DNA of 7,782 nt from JAKVKY01 sp964293585 (GCA_964293585.1 CAXYYS010000082.1:1-7782), one strand, 5' to 3'; shown: positions 1 to 6,693, counted from the first letter of the stretch. A program made the numbers and translations. The notes: a model not told the origin generated them from the sequence alone.

Positions 1-1270
1 GCAAAGCCTTGTTAATGGCCCGCACCGTTTTGCCCGTGTCGTTAAAATCTACCAGGACCTCCTGGAAACCGGGAGTGGTAAAGCGGATCTTGACACCCTT
101 AATTTTTTGCAGCCTGGCCGTCAGGTAAGCCAGGTTTTGCAGGATGGTGGTAGCCAGGTCCCGCATGCCCTGCGGTCCCATGCTGGCCAGATAAATTCCC
201 GCCGTGATGCCCCACAAGCCTGTTTCCGTACCAAAATATTCGTTGGCCTTTTCCCGGCTGCCGTGGCTGCAACGCTCGTTCATCGCCCTGCCCCAGCCAA
301 ATTCTCCCGGGTTCTTGGTCTTGGTGATGCCGTACATATAGGTAGGGAACTGCTGTAGCAGTTTGACATCCTGCTGGCAGGCCATAAACCCGGCCTGGCC
401 GCCGCCGTACTGCACATGCATTCCTAAAGGCTGAATATCGCCGCAGAGGATATCCGCTCCCTGGTTCGCCGGACTTTCCACCAGACCCAGGGCGGAAACC
501 TGGGGCTGGGCAATGACTAAGGCGGACCGGGCGTGAGCCAGCTTGGCAATCTTTACCGCCTGGGTTTCCCAGAAACCTAAGTAGCTGGGATTTTCATAAA
601 AGACCGCCGCCACTTTGCCGCCCGCTAATTTTTTGGTTAAATCTTGCAGATCCATACGACCGTTCTCCAGGTCGTACGCAACTTTTTCTACCTGGACCGC
701 CGGCCGCAGATATTCACAAATCTGGGCGTAAATTTCCGGGTCCATGCTGGCCGGTACCAGAACCACGTTCCGGTTGCGCCTGCCGGCCGCTTTCTGTACC
801 CGCACCGCCGTACTCAGGGACGAAGCTACGGCCTGGCCTGCGTCGTACAGGGTATAGCTGACCACATCCGTATCCAAAAGTTCTCCCAGCATGCTGGCAT
901 ATTCAAAGATTGCCTGCATCTTGCCGTGGTCGGAATAAGTATCGCCGCAGTAAGCCGTTAAAAACTCGCCCCGGGAATTAAGCTCGTCGCAGAGAGCCGG
1001 CACCTGGTGTTTGTAACAACCGGCGCCCAAAAAGCTGCTGTATTCCTCCGTGGTCGCATCCTTGTCCAGGATTCCCTGCACATGCTGTTTCAGTTCGTAC
1101 TCGCTTAAGATGGGTTCCGGTAAATCCAGACGCTTCTTGTAGAGCAACTTGGCCGGAATAATACTGCCATAGATGTCCTTGATCTCCTTCACGCCTACTT
1201 CTTTCAGCATAGCCTTCTTGATGGCCGGCACGCTGTTGGGCATGTACGGATGGACAAAATCCTTGCTCAT
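1..1270 (-). CDS. gcvPA: Glycine dehydrogenase (decarboxylating) subunit 1 homologue, GcvPA-like, divergent, 3' end cut by window edge
   Basis: The open frame runs from ATG at 1270 to the left edge, 423 codons with no stop; the GcvPA family is usually about 440-450 residues, so only the C-terminal end is missing. The start is supported by AAGGAAGTG at 1284-1276, 5 nt before the ATG. The N-terminus (MSKDFVHPYMPNS), the FLGAG.Y.H..PA segment, QAIFEY, the QPLG segment followed by a Gly-rich turn, and SREKA all fit the P-protein alpha subunit. In the split glycine cleavage system this subunit pairs with GcvPB, which carries the PLP lysine, and together they decarboxylate glycine onto lipoyl-GcvH in the cytoplasm. 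It is not a typical member: the usual TAYTPYQ(A/P)E is replaced by TAYCGDTYSDHG, and the usual block after REKA (SNICTNQ) reads NEYFGTETG. It may be a paralogue with another partner or substrate. A gcvPB-like gene would be expected just left of the window. A terminator and a candidate promoter separate it from the upstream operon. Confidence 0.85.
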   Translation of the reverse strand, partial: MSKDFVHPYMPNSVPAIKKAMLKEVGVKEIKDIYGSIIPAKLLYKKRLDLPEPILSEYELKQHVQGILDKDATTEEYSSFLGAGCYKHQVPALCDELNSRGEFLTAYCGDTYSDHGKMQAIFEYASMLGELLDTDVVSYTLYDAGQAVASSLSTAVRVQKAAGRRNRNVVLVPASMDPEIYAQICEYLRPAVQVEKVAYDLENGRMDLQDLTKKLAGGKVAAVFYENPSYLGFWETQAVKIAKLAHARSALVIAQPQVSALGLVESPANQGADILCGDIQPLGMHVQYGGGQAGFMACQQDVKLLQQFPTYMYGITKTKNPGEFGWGRAMNERCSHGSREKANEYFGTETGLWGITAGIYLASMGPQGMRDLATTILQNLAYLTARLQKIKGVKIRFTTPGFQEVLVDFNDTGKTVRAINKAL

Positions 1271-1300
1271 AAGCTCACTTCCTTTTCCTTTACTATTTTC

Positions 1301-1331
1301 AGCATAAACCTTGCCCTAAGGGTAAAGTCAA
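1301..1331 (-). promoter_or_regulatory. Candidate sigma-70-type promoter for the gcvPA-like gene
   Basis: On the minus strand TTGACT (1331-1326) matches five of six bases of the -35 consensus. A weaker -10 follows, either TTTATG (1308-1303, 17-nt spacer) or TATGCT (1306-1301, 19-nt spacer, four of six matches). It lies downstream of the terminator at 1394-1359 and about 30 nt upstream of the gcvPA-like start, which is where a separate promoter would be needed. The weak -10 is the main reason for doubt. Confidence 0.5.
1311..1325. promoter_or_regulatory. Imperfect 15-bp palindrome in the promoter spacer, possible operator
   Basis: The plus strand reads TTGCCCTAAGGGTAA, with six of seven base pairs symmetric about 1318 (only 1313/1323 fail). 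It fills the gap between the candidate -35 and -10 elements, a position where a dimeric repressor or a MerR-type activator would act. No regulator gene is visible in the window, so this role is inferred from position and symmetry only. Confidence 0.35.
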
Positions 1332-1358
1332 GCCGGGTTTCTGTAGCAAAGGTTACAC

Positions 1359-1394
1359 AAAAAAACACCGCCGGCGCCGTAGCACCAGCAGTGT
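1359..1394 (-). terminator. Rho-independent terminator ending the transporter/kinase operon
   Basis: On the minus strand a 13-bp stem (1394-1382 with 1377-1365, including three G-T wobbles) encloses the tetraloop TACG and runs straight into seven T residues (1365-1359, the first closing the stem). It lies about 114 nt after the stop codon of the kinase-like gene and before the candidate gcvPA promoter, so it separates two transcription units. Confidence 0.85.
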
Positions 1395-1507
1395 GGTTTA
1401 AAGTTTTGGTTGTGCAGGGTTTAAGTTGGCAAATTTTAGACGCTGTTCCTGTAACCCGCCAGCTTTAGGCACAATCGTGCCTGTAACCTGTTCATATATC
1501 TGCGTAC
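1395..1507. other. Intergenic stretch with a short hairpin and a repeated 9-mer, no gene seen
   Basis: No credible reading frame is present. The minus strand holds GGTTACAGG twice (1488-1480 and 1456-1448), with a perfect 6-bp hairpin AGGCAC/GTGCCT (1482-1467, loop of 4) between them. An inverted copy of the repeat core (TGTAACC) lies past the terminator at 1357-1351. No glycine riboswitch core or T-box motif was recognised ahead of the gcvPA-like gene. Function unknown. Confidence 0.4.
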
Positions 1508-2509
1508 CTAATCTCCGATAGGCAGCACCAGCTCGTACTTGTAGCCGACGATGATGCGTACGTAACCGCTGAGCAGCTTATTCACCTCTGCGTCGCCGGT
1601 GTCCACGTACAAACGGCGGTTAGGCAGCGCCATGACCTTGCTCTTGGCGGCGATGATGATGATATTTTCCTTGCCCACCTTCTTAAGTACCGCCGCGCTC
1701 AGCTGCTGATTGCCACGGCCGAACACATAACCCTGGCCACCGATCACCGTGACCAGCAGTTTTACCCTGGAATATTTAGTCAGGGCAGCCAGGATTTGCT
1801 GTTCCGTACAGTCTGCCGCCACCAGTTGTTTGTTGTACACCAGGTCCACGCCCAACAACGTAAAGGGCAGGTGCAGCTCTTGCAGCACCGCCGCGGTGGT
1901 AGAACCGGTACCCACGATATAGAGCACGTCCGGCTCCATACTTTCCGCCACGTATTCCGCGATGGCGTCCACTTCTTCCGCTTCCCCGGCATTACCGGCG
2001 CTCTTGCTGCACTGGGTCAGCTGGGCGTCGTCCGGGATGCGCAGGTACCCGTACAGACGGGCCTGGACGATATTTTTCCGGAACAGTTTCTCGTCAATGT
2101 CCATGACCTCGGCTTCTTTGACAGCCGTCACTCTGCCTAACGCTACTTTAGCGGCCAGCTCCCCTGCGTCCCTGGGATTGAGGGCGTAGACGCCGGAATG
2201 AATCTTGCAGCCGGCGGGAATCCCCAGCACCGTAACTTTTTCTCCTACGGCGTCCAAAATATTGCGAGCCGTACCATCGCCGCCGGCAAAAAGCAGCAGC
2301 TCCACCCCGGCCTGGCATAAAGCCCGGGCCGCGGCAGTAGTATCCGCAGACGTAGTGTTTAAAACGTCTGTGTCCGCGGTCGTAATTTTAAGAAACAGCT
2401 GCGTCCGCAACACTGGCTGCAGTTTTGGTTGCAACCGTGGTTGTGGCAGTTGCAGTGACGAATGTGGTCTCAGTTGTTTTAGCTGCAGCTGCCTTTTCTT
2501 GTGTCCCAA
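1508..2509 (-). CDS. C-terminal part of a frameshifted ATP-NAD kinase family (COG3199/AcoX-like) protein
   Basis: This frame carries the catalytic and C-terminal domains of the kinase-like protein whose N-terminus lies at 2768-2388. The diagnostic GGDGT phosphate-binding motif of the NAD kinase/diacylglycerol kinase fold is encoded at 2284-2270, within LLLFAGGDGTARN. Further on are GTGSTT (residues 200-205 counted from the TTG at 2509) and GGQGYVFGRGNQQLS (257-271), characteristic of the COG3199/AcoX group, with the stop TAG at 1510-1508. The frame formally opens at TTG 2509 with no convincing ribosome binding site. Its first 35-40 residues are Gln/Leu/Pro-rich and read as an out-of-frame translation of the linker, so the genuine protein segment probably begins near 2392. 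The family is predicted to phosphorylate NAD or a related small molecule, but AcoX-type substrates are not established. The open frame of about 290 codons after the shift suggests a recent frameshift, an assembly error or recoding. Confidence 0.75.
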   Translation of the reverse strand: MGHKKRQLQLKQLRPHSSLQLPQPRLQPKLQPVLRTQLFLKITTADTDVLNTTSADTTAAARALCQAGVELLLFAGGDGTARNILDAVGEKVTVLGIPAGCKIHSGVYALNPRDAGELAAKVALGRVTAVKEAEVMDIDEKLFRKNIVQARLYGYLRIPDDAQLTQCSKSAGNAGEAEEVDAIAEYVAESMEPDVLYIVGTGSTTAAVLQELHLPFTLLGVDLVYNKQLVAADCTEQQILAALTKYSRVKLLVTVIGGQGYVFGRGNQQLSAAVLKKVGKENIIIIAAKSKVMALPNRRLYVDTGDAEVNKLLSGYVRIIVGYKYELVLPIGD

Positions 2510-2513
2510 CCCG
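2339..2513 (-). repeat. Low-complexity Ala/Thr/Val-rich linker inserted in the kinase-like gene
   Basis: Between the N-terminal module and the GGDGT module the gene encodes a run made mostly of Ala, Thr and Val, including TTFVTATATTTVATK and, after the frameshift, two similar blocks (TTADT and TTSADT). Here Ala and Thr codons are often GCA, GCT, ACA and ACT, whereas the rest of the gene prefers GCC and GCG. The DNA also holds two perfect 10-bp palindromes, GGTTGCAACC (2427-2436) and AGCTGCAGCT (2481-2490). From memory of the family this junction is normally much shorter, so roughly 40 residues look like an expansion or insertion. Confidence 0.6.
2388..2396 (-). other. Frameshift site joining the two halves of the kinase-like gene
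   Basis: On the minus strand the upstream frame ends GTT TCT TAA (2396-2388), while the downstream frame is offset by +1 and reads through CTT AAA ATT. Removing a single T from the TTT at 2395-2393 would fuse both halves into one frame of about 418 codons. The site contains no obvious recoding signal of the RF2 CUU-UGA type. Confidence 0.75.
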
Positions 2514-2768
2514 TTTTCCCGTTACCAGCTGACAGGGCAGTCCGGCTTTTTGACAGGCCGTTTCTCCCATCTCCCCGGGACAAGTATACAATTCGGCCTG
2601 GTCCGTATTGTGGGCCAGAGCCTGCAAAGCCTGCACTGTCTTGGCGTTACTTTCCGGCACGGCGCCCAGAGCCCGGGCCTTCGCCACAATCTCCGGACCG
2701 TCGCTGCCCCTTAGTCCCACCTTGCCGCCGATACCGGCGATAGGATTGACGATTAAACCGATTTTCAT
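2388..2768 (-). CDS. N-terminal part of a frameshifted ATP-NAD kinase family (COG3199/AcoX-like) protein
   Basis: It starts at ATG 2768 with AAGGTG about 9 nt upstream. The N-terminus MKIGLIVNPIAGIGG, then VGLRGSDG, and PGEMGE at residues 64-69 are typical of the N-terminal domain of COG3199 ATP-NAD kinase family proteins. From about residue 86 onward the frame becomes the Ala/Thr-rich linker and stops at TAA 2390-2388, before the catalytic GGDGT motif, which lies in the +1 frame downstream. On its own the 126-residue product lacks the catalytic site and would not be expected to be active. It follows the stop of ATPase B by 45 nt with no terminator between, so it is the last gene of the transporter operon. 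I read this and the 2509-1508 frame as one gene, 2768-1508. Confidence 0.75.
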   Translation of the reverse strand: MKIGLIVNPIAGIGGKVGLRGSDGPEIVAKARALGAVPESNAKTVQALQALAHNTDQAELYTCPGEMGETACQKAGLPCQLVTGKRVGTQEKAAAAKTTETTFVTATATTTVATKTAASVADAAVS

Positions 2769-2813
2769 ACTGCCTGCACCTTCTTACTACCTGGCTGCAA
2801 CTTTATTTCTAAC

Positions 2814-3893
2814 TTACCTGGCATGTCCTTTGTACCAGAAGGGGCGGTCAAAATGCACCGCGCAAGCCTCTCCCGGATTAGGTCCCGGATCCCGGCGGCC
2901 TTTTTGCACGCGCAGGGTCTGTTCCCCGGCCTTAATCTGGTAGTCGATGATCTCGCCCAGGAAAGCCTTACGGCTGACTACGCCGTGGAGTCCTTCCGGG
3001 TCCGTCATAGAGGTAAAGTTAATCTCAGAAGGCCGGCTGGCTAAGGACAGTTCCGGTTCGCCCTTTAAATTTTCCGGCGGCACCAGTTCGTCCGGCATGG
3101 CCAGCTTATCACCCTCGCCCTTCAAATATAGCTTGCCGTCTCTCCACACCACGTCCAGGAAATTGGACAGGCCGATGAAGCTGAAGACAAACTGATTGGC
3201 CGGATGATTGTAAATGTTCAGCGGCGTATCAATCTGCTGCATCACGCCCAGTTTCATGACGATGATGCGGTCCGACAGCGCCATGGCCTCGGACTGGTCG
3301 TGGGTTACGTAAATAATGGAAAAGCCGTATTTCTGCTGCAGTTCCTTAATCTCAAAGCGCATCTCTTCCCGCAGATGAGGATCCAGGCTGGACAAAGGTT
3401 CGTCCAGCAGCATCACGTCCGGGTTAATAGCCAGGGCCCGGGCCAGGGCTACCCGCTGCTTGCCGCCGCCGGACAGGAAATCCGGACTTTCGTTAGCCGC
3501 ATCCAGCAGGTTGGTGGCCTTTAAGGCATCCGTGGTGCGCTGTTCAATCTCCGCCTTGGGCAGCTTGCGAATCTCCAGGGGGAAAGCCACGTTCTCGTAC
3601 ACCGACATATGGGGCCACACGGCAAAAGCCTGGAAGACCATGCCGAAATTACGTTTTTCCGGTGGCAGATAGTGGTTCTTGCGGGGAGAACTCATTAAAT
3701 TATCCCCTACCCACACCTCGCCGTCACTTAAATCTTCAAAGCCGGCCACCATCCGCAAGGTCGTAGTCTTACCACAACCGGACGGTCCCAGCATGGAAAA
3801 GCATTCGCCTTTGCCAATCTCAAAATTCAGATTGTCCACGGCGGTCACATCGCCAAACTTTTTGGTGACATTCACTAAGCGTACGTATGACAT
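2814..3893 (-). CDS. ABC transporter ATP-binding protein (ATPase B, FbpC/PotA-like) with altered signature motif
   Basis: A 359-residue cytoplasmic ATPase that would power the fused permease encoded just upstream. Visible motifs are Walker A GPSGCGKT (36-43), Q-loop Q88 in VFQAFAVWPH, the signature at 140-144, Walker B VMLLDE (160-165), D-loop SSLD (168-171) and the switch histidine H198 in VTHDQ. The region from about 240 to the end fits the TOBE-type regulatory domain of the CUT1/ferric/spermidine ATPase group. The signature reads LSGGG followed by KQR, where LSGGQ is usual, so the final Gln is lost (codon GGC). The start ATG at 3893 lies 5 nt after the permease stop, with AGGAAGGGG at 3912-3904 inside the end of the permease gene, suggesting coupled translation. 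The same operon encodes a second, more canonical ATPase (6687-5593). Confidence 0.92.
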   Translation of the reverse strand: MSYVRLVNVTKKFGDVTAVDNLNFEIGKGECFSMLGPSGCGKTTTLRMVAGFEDLSDGEVWVGDNLMSSPRKNHYLPPEKRNFGMVFQAFAVWPHMSVYENVAFPLEIRKLPKAEIEQRTTDALKATNLLDAANESPDFLSGGGKQRVALARALAINPDVMLLDEPLSSLDPHLREEMRFEIKELQQKYGFSIIYVTHDQSEAMALSDRIIVMKLGVMQQIDTPLNIYNHPANQFVFSFIGLSNFLDVVWRDGKLYLKGEGDKLAMPDELVPPENLKGEPELSLASRPSEINFTSMTDPEGLHGVVSRKAFLGEIIDYQIKAGEQTLRVQKGRRDPGPNPGEACAVHFDRPFWYKGHAR

Positions 3894-3898
3894 GATGT

Positions 3899-5596
3899 TT
3901 ACGCCCCTTCCTTTTTCGTGAAATGGTTAATGATGCTCTGGCCCACGATGATGATGATCAGGGCAATACCGGCCAGGGCTGCGGAAATAACCGTTTCACC
4001 GTCTTCATTCAGGGTATAAATCGCCACGCCGATGGTACGGGTGGTAGGAGCATACAACATGATAGATACCGTCAGTTCCCGCAGGGACGGTAAAAAGATG
4101 AGGAAGAAAGCTGCCAGCATGCCGGGACGCACCAGAGGGATAACGATATCCTTCAGGGACTGCCACATGGTAGCGCCGCAGGAGCGGGCCGCTTCCACCA
4201 GGGAATCGTGCACCTGTTCCAGGGCCGCCGAGTTCGCTTTCAAAGAGAAAGCCATGTAGCGGGCAATGTAAGCCAGCAAAATAATCCACACCGTGTTATA
4301 CAGATTGATACCGAACTTGCCGCTCCAGGCTAAGATTACGCCCAGGGCGATAACGGAACCGGGCACGGAGAAAGGCAGCATGCCTAAGAATTCCAGGATG
4401 CCTTTGCCGCGGACCTTCATCTTGACGATAACGTAAGAGATCATCACGCCGGCGAACATGGTAATAATCGCGGCGGAGAAGCCCAGGGTAACGCTGTTAA
4501 AGATGGCGTCCCGGGTGACCTGATACTCGAAGAGGATGAACTTGTAGTTATCCAGGGACAAGTTCTCCGGGGTAAAGGACAAGCCGTAAGTCTTCAGGCC
4601 GCCCACCAGGAAGATGACCACCGTAGGCAGCACGATCGTGAAAGCGATGTACGCCAGGCAGAAAATCATGAGGGGCATCCGGAGACCGCGCAGCTTTAAT
4701 TCCATAGGACGGAAGCTCTTGCCGCCGATGATCTGGTAATGGCCCTTGCCCAAAATAGTGCGCTGGGCCCAGATGATGATGGCCGCCGAGATAACCAGCA
4801 CCGTGGCTAACACCGTACCGGTCCTGATGGAGGCGAAACTGCCGCCGCTCTGGTGGATGCGTTCGTAAATCAAAGTCGGGATGTTATAAATACCATTCTC
4901 AATACCCAGCACGGCGACCGTACCGAAATGGGCCATGGAGTAGAGCATGATCAACAAGGCGCCGGACATGATACTGGGCAGCACCAGGGGAATGGTAATC
5001 TTACGGGTAATGGTTAACAGTCCCGCACCGGAAATCCGGGCCGATTCCTCCAGGGTGGGGTCCATGCGCTCCAAGGCGCCGCAGACCTGAATGAACACGA
5101 AGGGGAACAGGTACATGACTTCCACGGTACTGATACCCAGATAACTGTAAATATTAAAGACCGGACCGGTAAAACCCAGATGCTGGATAAAGAACTGGTT
5201 GATAAAACCCGCATTGGGTGAGAGCAGCATCTTCCAGGCCATGGCCCCGATAAAGCTGGGCAGCATGAAAGGAACCAGGAACATGCTCTTCATAAAAGTC
5301 TTGTGGGGCAGGTCCGTCCTGGTCACCAGCCAGGCAAAGAAAGTACCCACGATAGTACTGCCGATGGTAGTACAGGAAGCGATGATGAGAGAGTTCTTCA
5401 AAGCCTTAAACGTATCCGGCTCGGACAAAACTTCCACCACGTTCTTTAAATTGAAATGGCCTTCTACCCAGAAAGCGTTAAACAGGATGAGCAGCACCGG
5501 GAAAGCCACCACGATGACCAGGATGGCCACGGATAAGAAAAGGATGAGCTGGCCTACGCCGATGGAACTCTTGGTTTTAATGGAGGAAGTGCTCAT
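3899..5596 (-). CDS. ABC transporter permease, fused two-domain (FbpB-like) inner-membrane protein
   Basis: A 565-residue protein with about twelve hydrophobic segments in two halves (roughly 17-40, 68-92, 103-125, 150-172, 205-232, 260-277, then 308-332, 366-392, 402-424, 434-452, 490-512, 536-556). Each half has the EAA loop that docks on the ATPase: EESARISGAG...IPLVLP near 183-207 and VEAARSCGAT...IPLVRP near 467-491. This is a tandem BPD_transp_1 (PF00528) architecture, common in ferric iron (FbpB/AfuB) and putative 2-aminoethylphosphonate importers, where one polypeptide forms the whole channel. Its ATG overlaps the stop of ATPase A (ATGA, 5596-5593) and is preceded by a perfect Shine-Dalgarno sequence, so translation is probably coupled. 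The substrate cannot be inferred from the permease alone. Confidence 0.93.
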   Translation of the reverse strand: MSTSSIKTKSSIGVGQLILFLSVAILVIVVAFPVLLILFNAFWVEGHFNLKNVVEVLSEPDTFKALKNSLIIASCTTIGSTIVGTFFAWLVTRTDLPHKTFMKSMFLVPFMLPSFIGAMAWKMLLSPNAGFINQFFIQHLGFTGPVFNIYSYLGISTVEVMYLFPFVFIQVCGALERMDPTLEESARISGAGLLTITRKITIPLVLPSIMSGALLIMLYSMAHFGTVAVLGIENGIYNIPTLIYERIHQSGGSFASIRTGTVLATVLVISAAIIIWAQRTILGKGHYQIIGGKSFRPMELKLRGLRMPLMIFCLAYIAFTIVLPTVVIFLVGGLKTYGLSFTPENLSLDNYKFILFEYQVTRDAIFNSVTLGFSAAIITMFAGVMISYVIVKMKVRGKGILEFLGMLPFSVPGSVIALGVILAWSGKFGINLYNTVWIILLAYIARYMAFSLKANSAALEQVHDSLVEAARSCGATMWQSLKDIVIPLVRPGMLAAFFLIFLPSLRELTVSIMLYAPTTRTIGVAIYTLNEDGETVISAALAGIALIIIIVGQSIINHFTKKEGA

Positions 5597-6687
5597 TCTT
5601 TAATCACCTCCTTCAGTTCTTCTGCCCTAAACCAGAGCAGGTTCAGGAAGCTGACCACGCAGGGATCCCCCGCCTTGAACATCAGGTCCTGGGTCAGGGC
5701 CCGGTGGGTCTCGATGCTGGTACGCAGATGCTGGCCGTCAATCTCGATCAGATAATCCATCATGGCGCCCAGGAAGTTAGCGCGTTTCACAATACCGTGC
5801 AGGCCTTCCCCGCTCCGGGACAGTTTCACGTCGGAGGGACGGAAACCTGCTGACCACTGCTTGTCCTCGCCTACGGGTTTCTCCCAGGGTACTACCTGGT
5901 TGCCGGTGCCTACCATATAGTCCGCACCTTCCCGGCGCACGGTCATAAAGTTGGCAATGCCCATGAAGCTGAAGACGAAAGGATTTACCGGTTTCTCGAA
6001 AATTTCCCAGGGCGTGCCGATCTGCTGGATCTTGCCGTGCTCGTTCATGATGGCCACCCGGTCGGAGATGGCCAGGCCGATCTCCTGATCGTGGGTCACA
6101 TACAGCACCGTCACGTCCAGTTTACGCTGCAGTTCCTTAATCTCAAAACGCATCTCTTCCCGCAGGTTGGCGTCCAGGTTGGACAAAGGCTCGTCCAAAA
6201 GCATCAGGGACGGATTGCCTACCAGGGCGCGGGCTAAAGCCACCCGCTGCTGCTGGCCGCCGGAAAGTTCGGAAGGCAGACGTTTTTCCAAACCGTGCAT
6301 GCCCACGATCTCAATCATATCCATTACTTTTTTCTTAATCTCGTCCTTGGGACGTTTGGCAATCTTCAGCGGATATGCCACATTATCAAAAACGGTCATA
6401 TGCGGCCACACGGCATAATCCTGGAACACCACGCCCAGGCCCCGGTTTTCCGGGGGAATCTCCTGATGGCTGTCGTCCGCATCTGAGACCAGCGTATCGT
6501 CAATATAAATTTTACCTGCATCCGGGGACTCAAACCCGGCGATCATCCTGAGCAGCACGGTCTTGCCGCAGCCGGATGGTCCCAGCAGGGTAAAGCATTC
6601 ACCTTTTTTAATGGCCAAGGTCAGGTCCTTATGGACCTGATGGTCGCCGTAAGCCTTGGCGACACCCTCCACACGGATAATATCCAT
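5593..6687 (-). CDS. ABC transporter ATP-binding protein (ATPase A, FbpC/PotA-like)
   Basis: A 364-residue cytoplasmic ATPase with a full motif set: Walker A GPSGCGKT (36-43), Q-loop Q89 in VFQDYAVWPHM, signature LSGGQ (141-145), Walker B LMLLDE (161-166), D-loop SNLD (169-172) and the switch histidine H199 in VTHDQ. A C-terminal TOBE-like region follows from about 240. It belongs to the same CUT1/ferric/putrescine ATPase group as ATPase B, and the two share stretches such as LREEMRFEIKELQ. Its start ATG 6687 has AAAGGAGGA at 6702-6694. Its stop overlaps the permease start. It lies downstream of the intrinsic terminator following the binding-protein gene, so its expression depends on read-through or on a promoter I could not identify. 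The substrate is unknown. Confidence 0.93.
   Translation of the reverse strand: MDIIRVEGVAKAYGDHQVHKDLTLAIKKGECFTLLGPSGCGKTVLLRMIAGFESPDAGKIYIDDTLVSDADDSHQEIPPENRGLGVVFQDYAVWPHMTVFDNVAYPLKIAKRPKDEIKKKVMDMIEIVGMHGLEKRLPSELSGGQQQRVALARALVGNPSLMLLDEPLSNLDANLREEMRFEIKELQRKLDVTVLYVTHDQEIGLAISDRVAIMNEHGKIQQIGTPWEIFEKPVNPFVFSFMGIANFMTVRREGADYMVGTGNQVVPWEKPVGEDKQWSAGFRPSDVKLSRSGEGLHGIVKRANFLGAMMDYLIEIDGQHLRTSIETHRALTQDLMFKAGDPCVVSFLNLLWFRAEELKEVIKE
5604..5613 (-). promoter_or_regulatory. Perfect Shine-Dalgarno sequence for the permease, embedded in the ATPase A coding end
   Basis: AAGGAGGTGA on the minus strand is fully complementary to the 16S rRNA 3' tail of most bacteria and sits 7 nt before the permease ATG at 5596. 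It also encodes part of the last residues (LKEVI) of ATPase A. Together with the ATGA overlap it fixes the permease start and suggests stoichiometric, coupled synthesis. Confidence 0.85.
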
Positions 6688-6693
6688 GTACTA

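Noticed and set aside
644..961. Plus-strand reading frames within the gcvPA-like gene (107-358 and 644-961)
   Set aside because: The minus strand carries a continuous 423-codon GcvPA-like frame here, so these are shadows.
1271..1358. Glycine riboswitch ahead of the gcvPA-like gene
   Set aside because: The leader after the terminator is under 90 nt and lacks the conserved core segments of the glycine aptamer.
1467..1482. Hairpin AGGCAC/GTGCCT as the operon terminator
   Set aside because: The stem is only 6 bp and no T-tract follows on either strand; the stronger hairpin at 1394-1359 fits better.
2388..2396. Programmed +1 frameshift of the RF2 type at GTT TCT TAA
   Set aside because: The P-site Ser tRNA would pair poorly with CTT after slipping, and no upstream Shine-Dalgarno-like stimulator was seen; a simple indel explains it better.
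1796..2714. Long plus-strand reading frames opposite the kinase-like gene (1796-2140 and 2205-2714)
   Set aside because: They are antisense to well-recognised kinase-family motifs, show no protein-family pattern and lack ribosome binding sites.
5199..5603. Plus-strand reading frame of 134 codons opposite the permease N-terminus
   Set aside because: It is the complement of a clear membrane-protein gene with no family pattern of its own.
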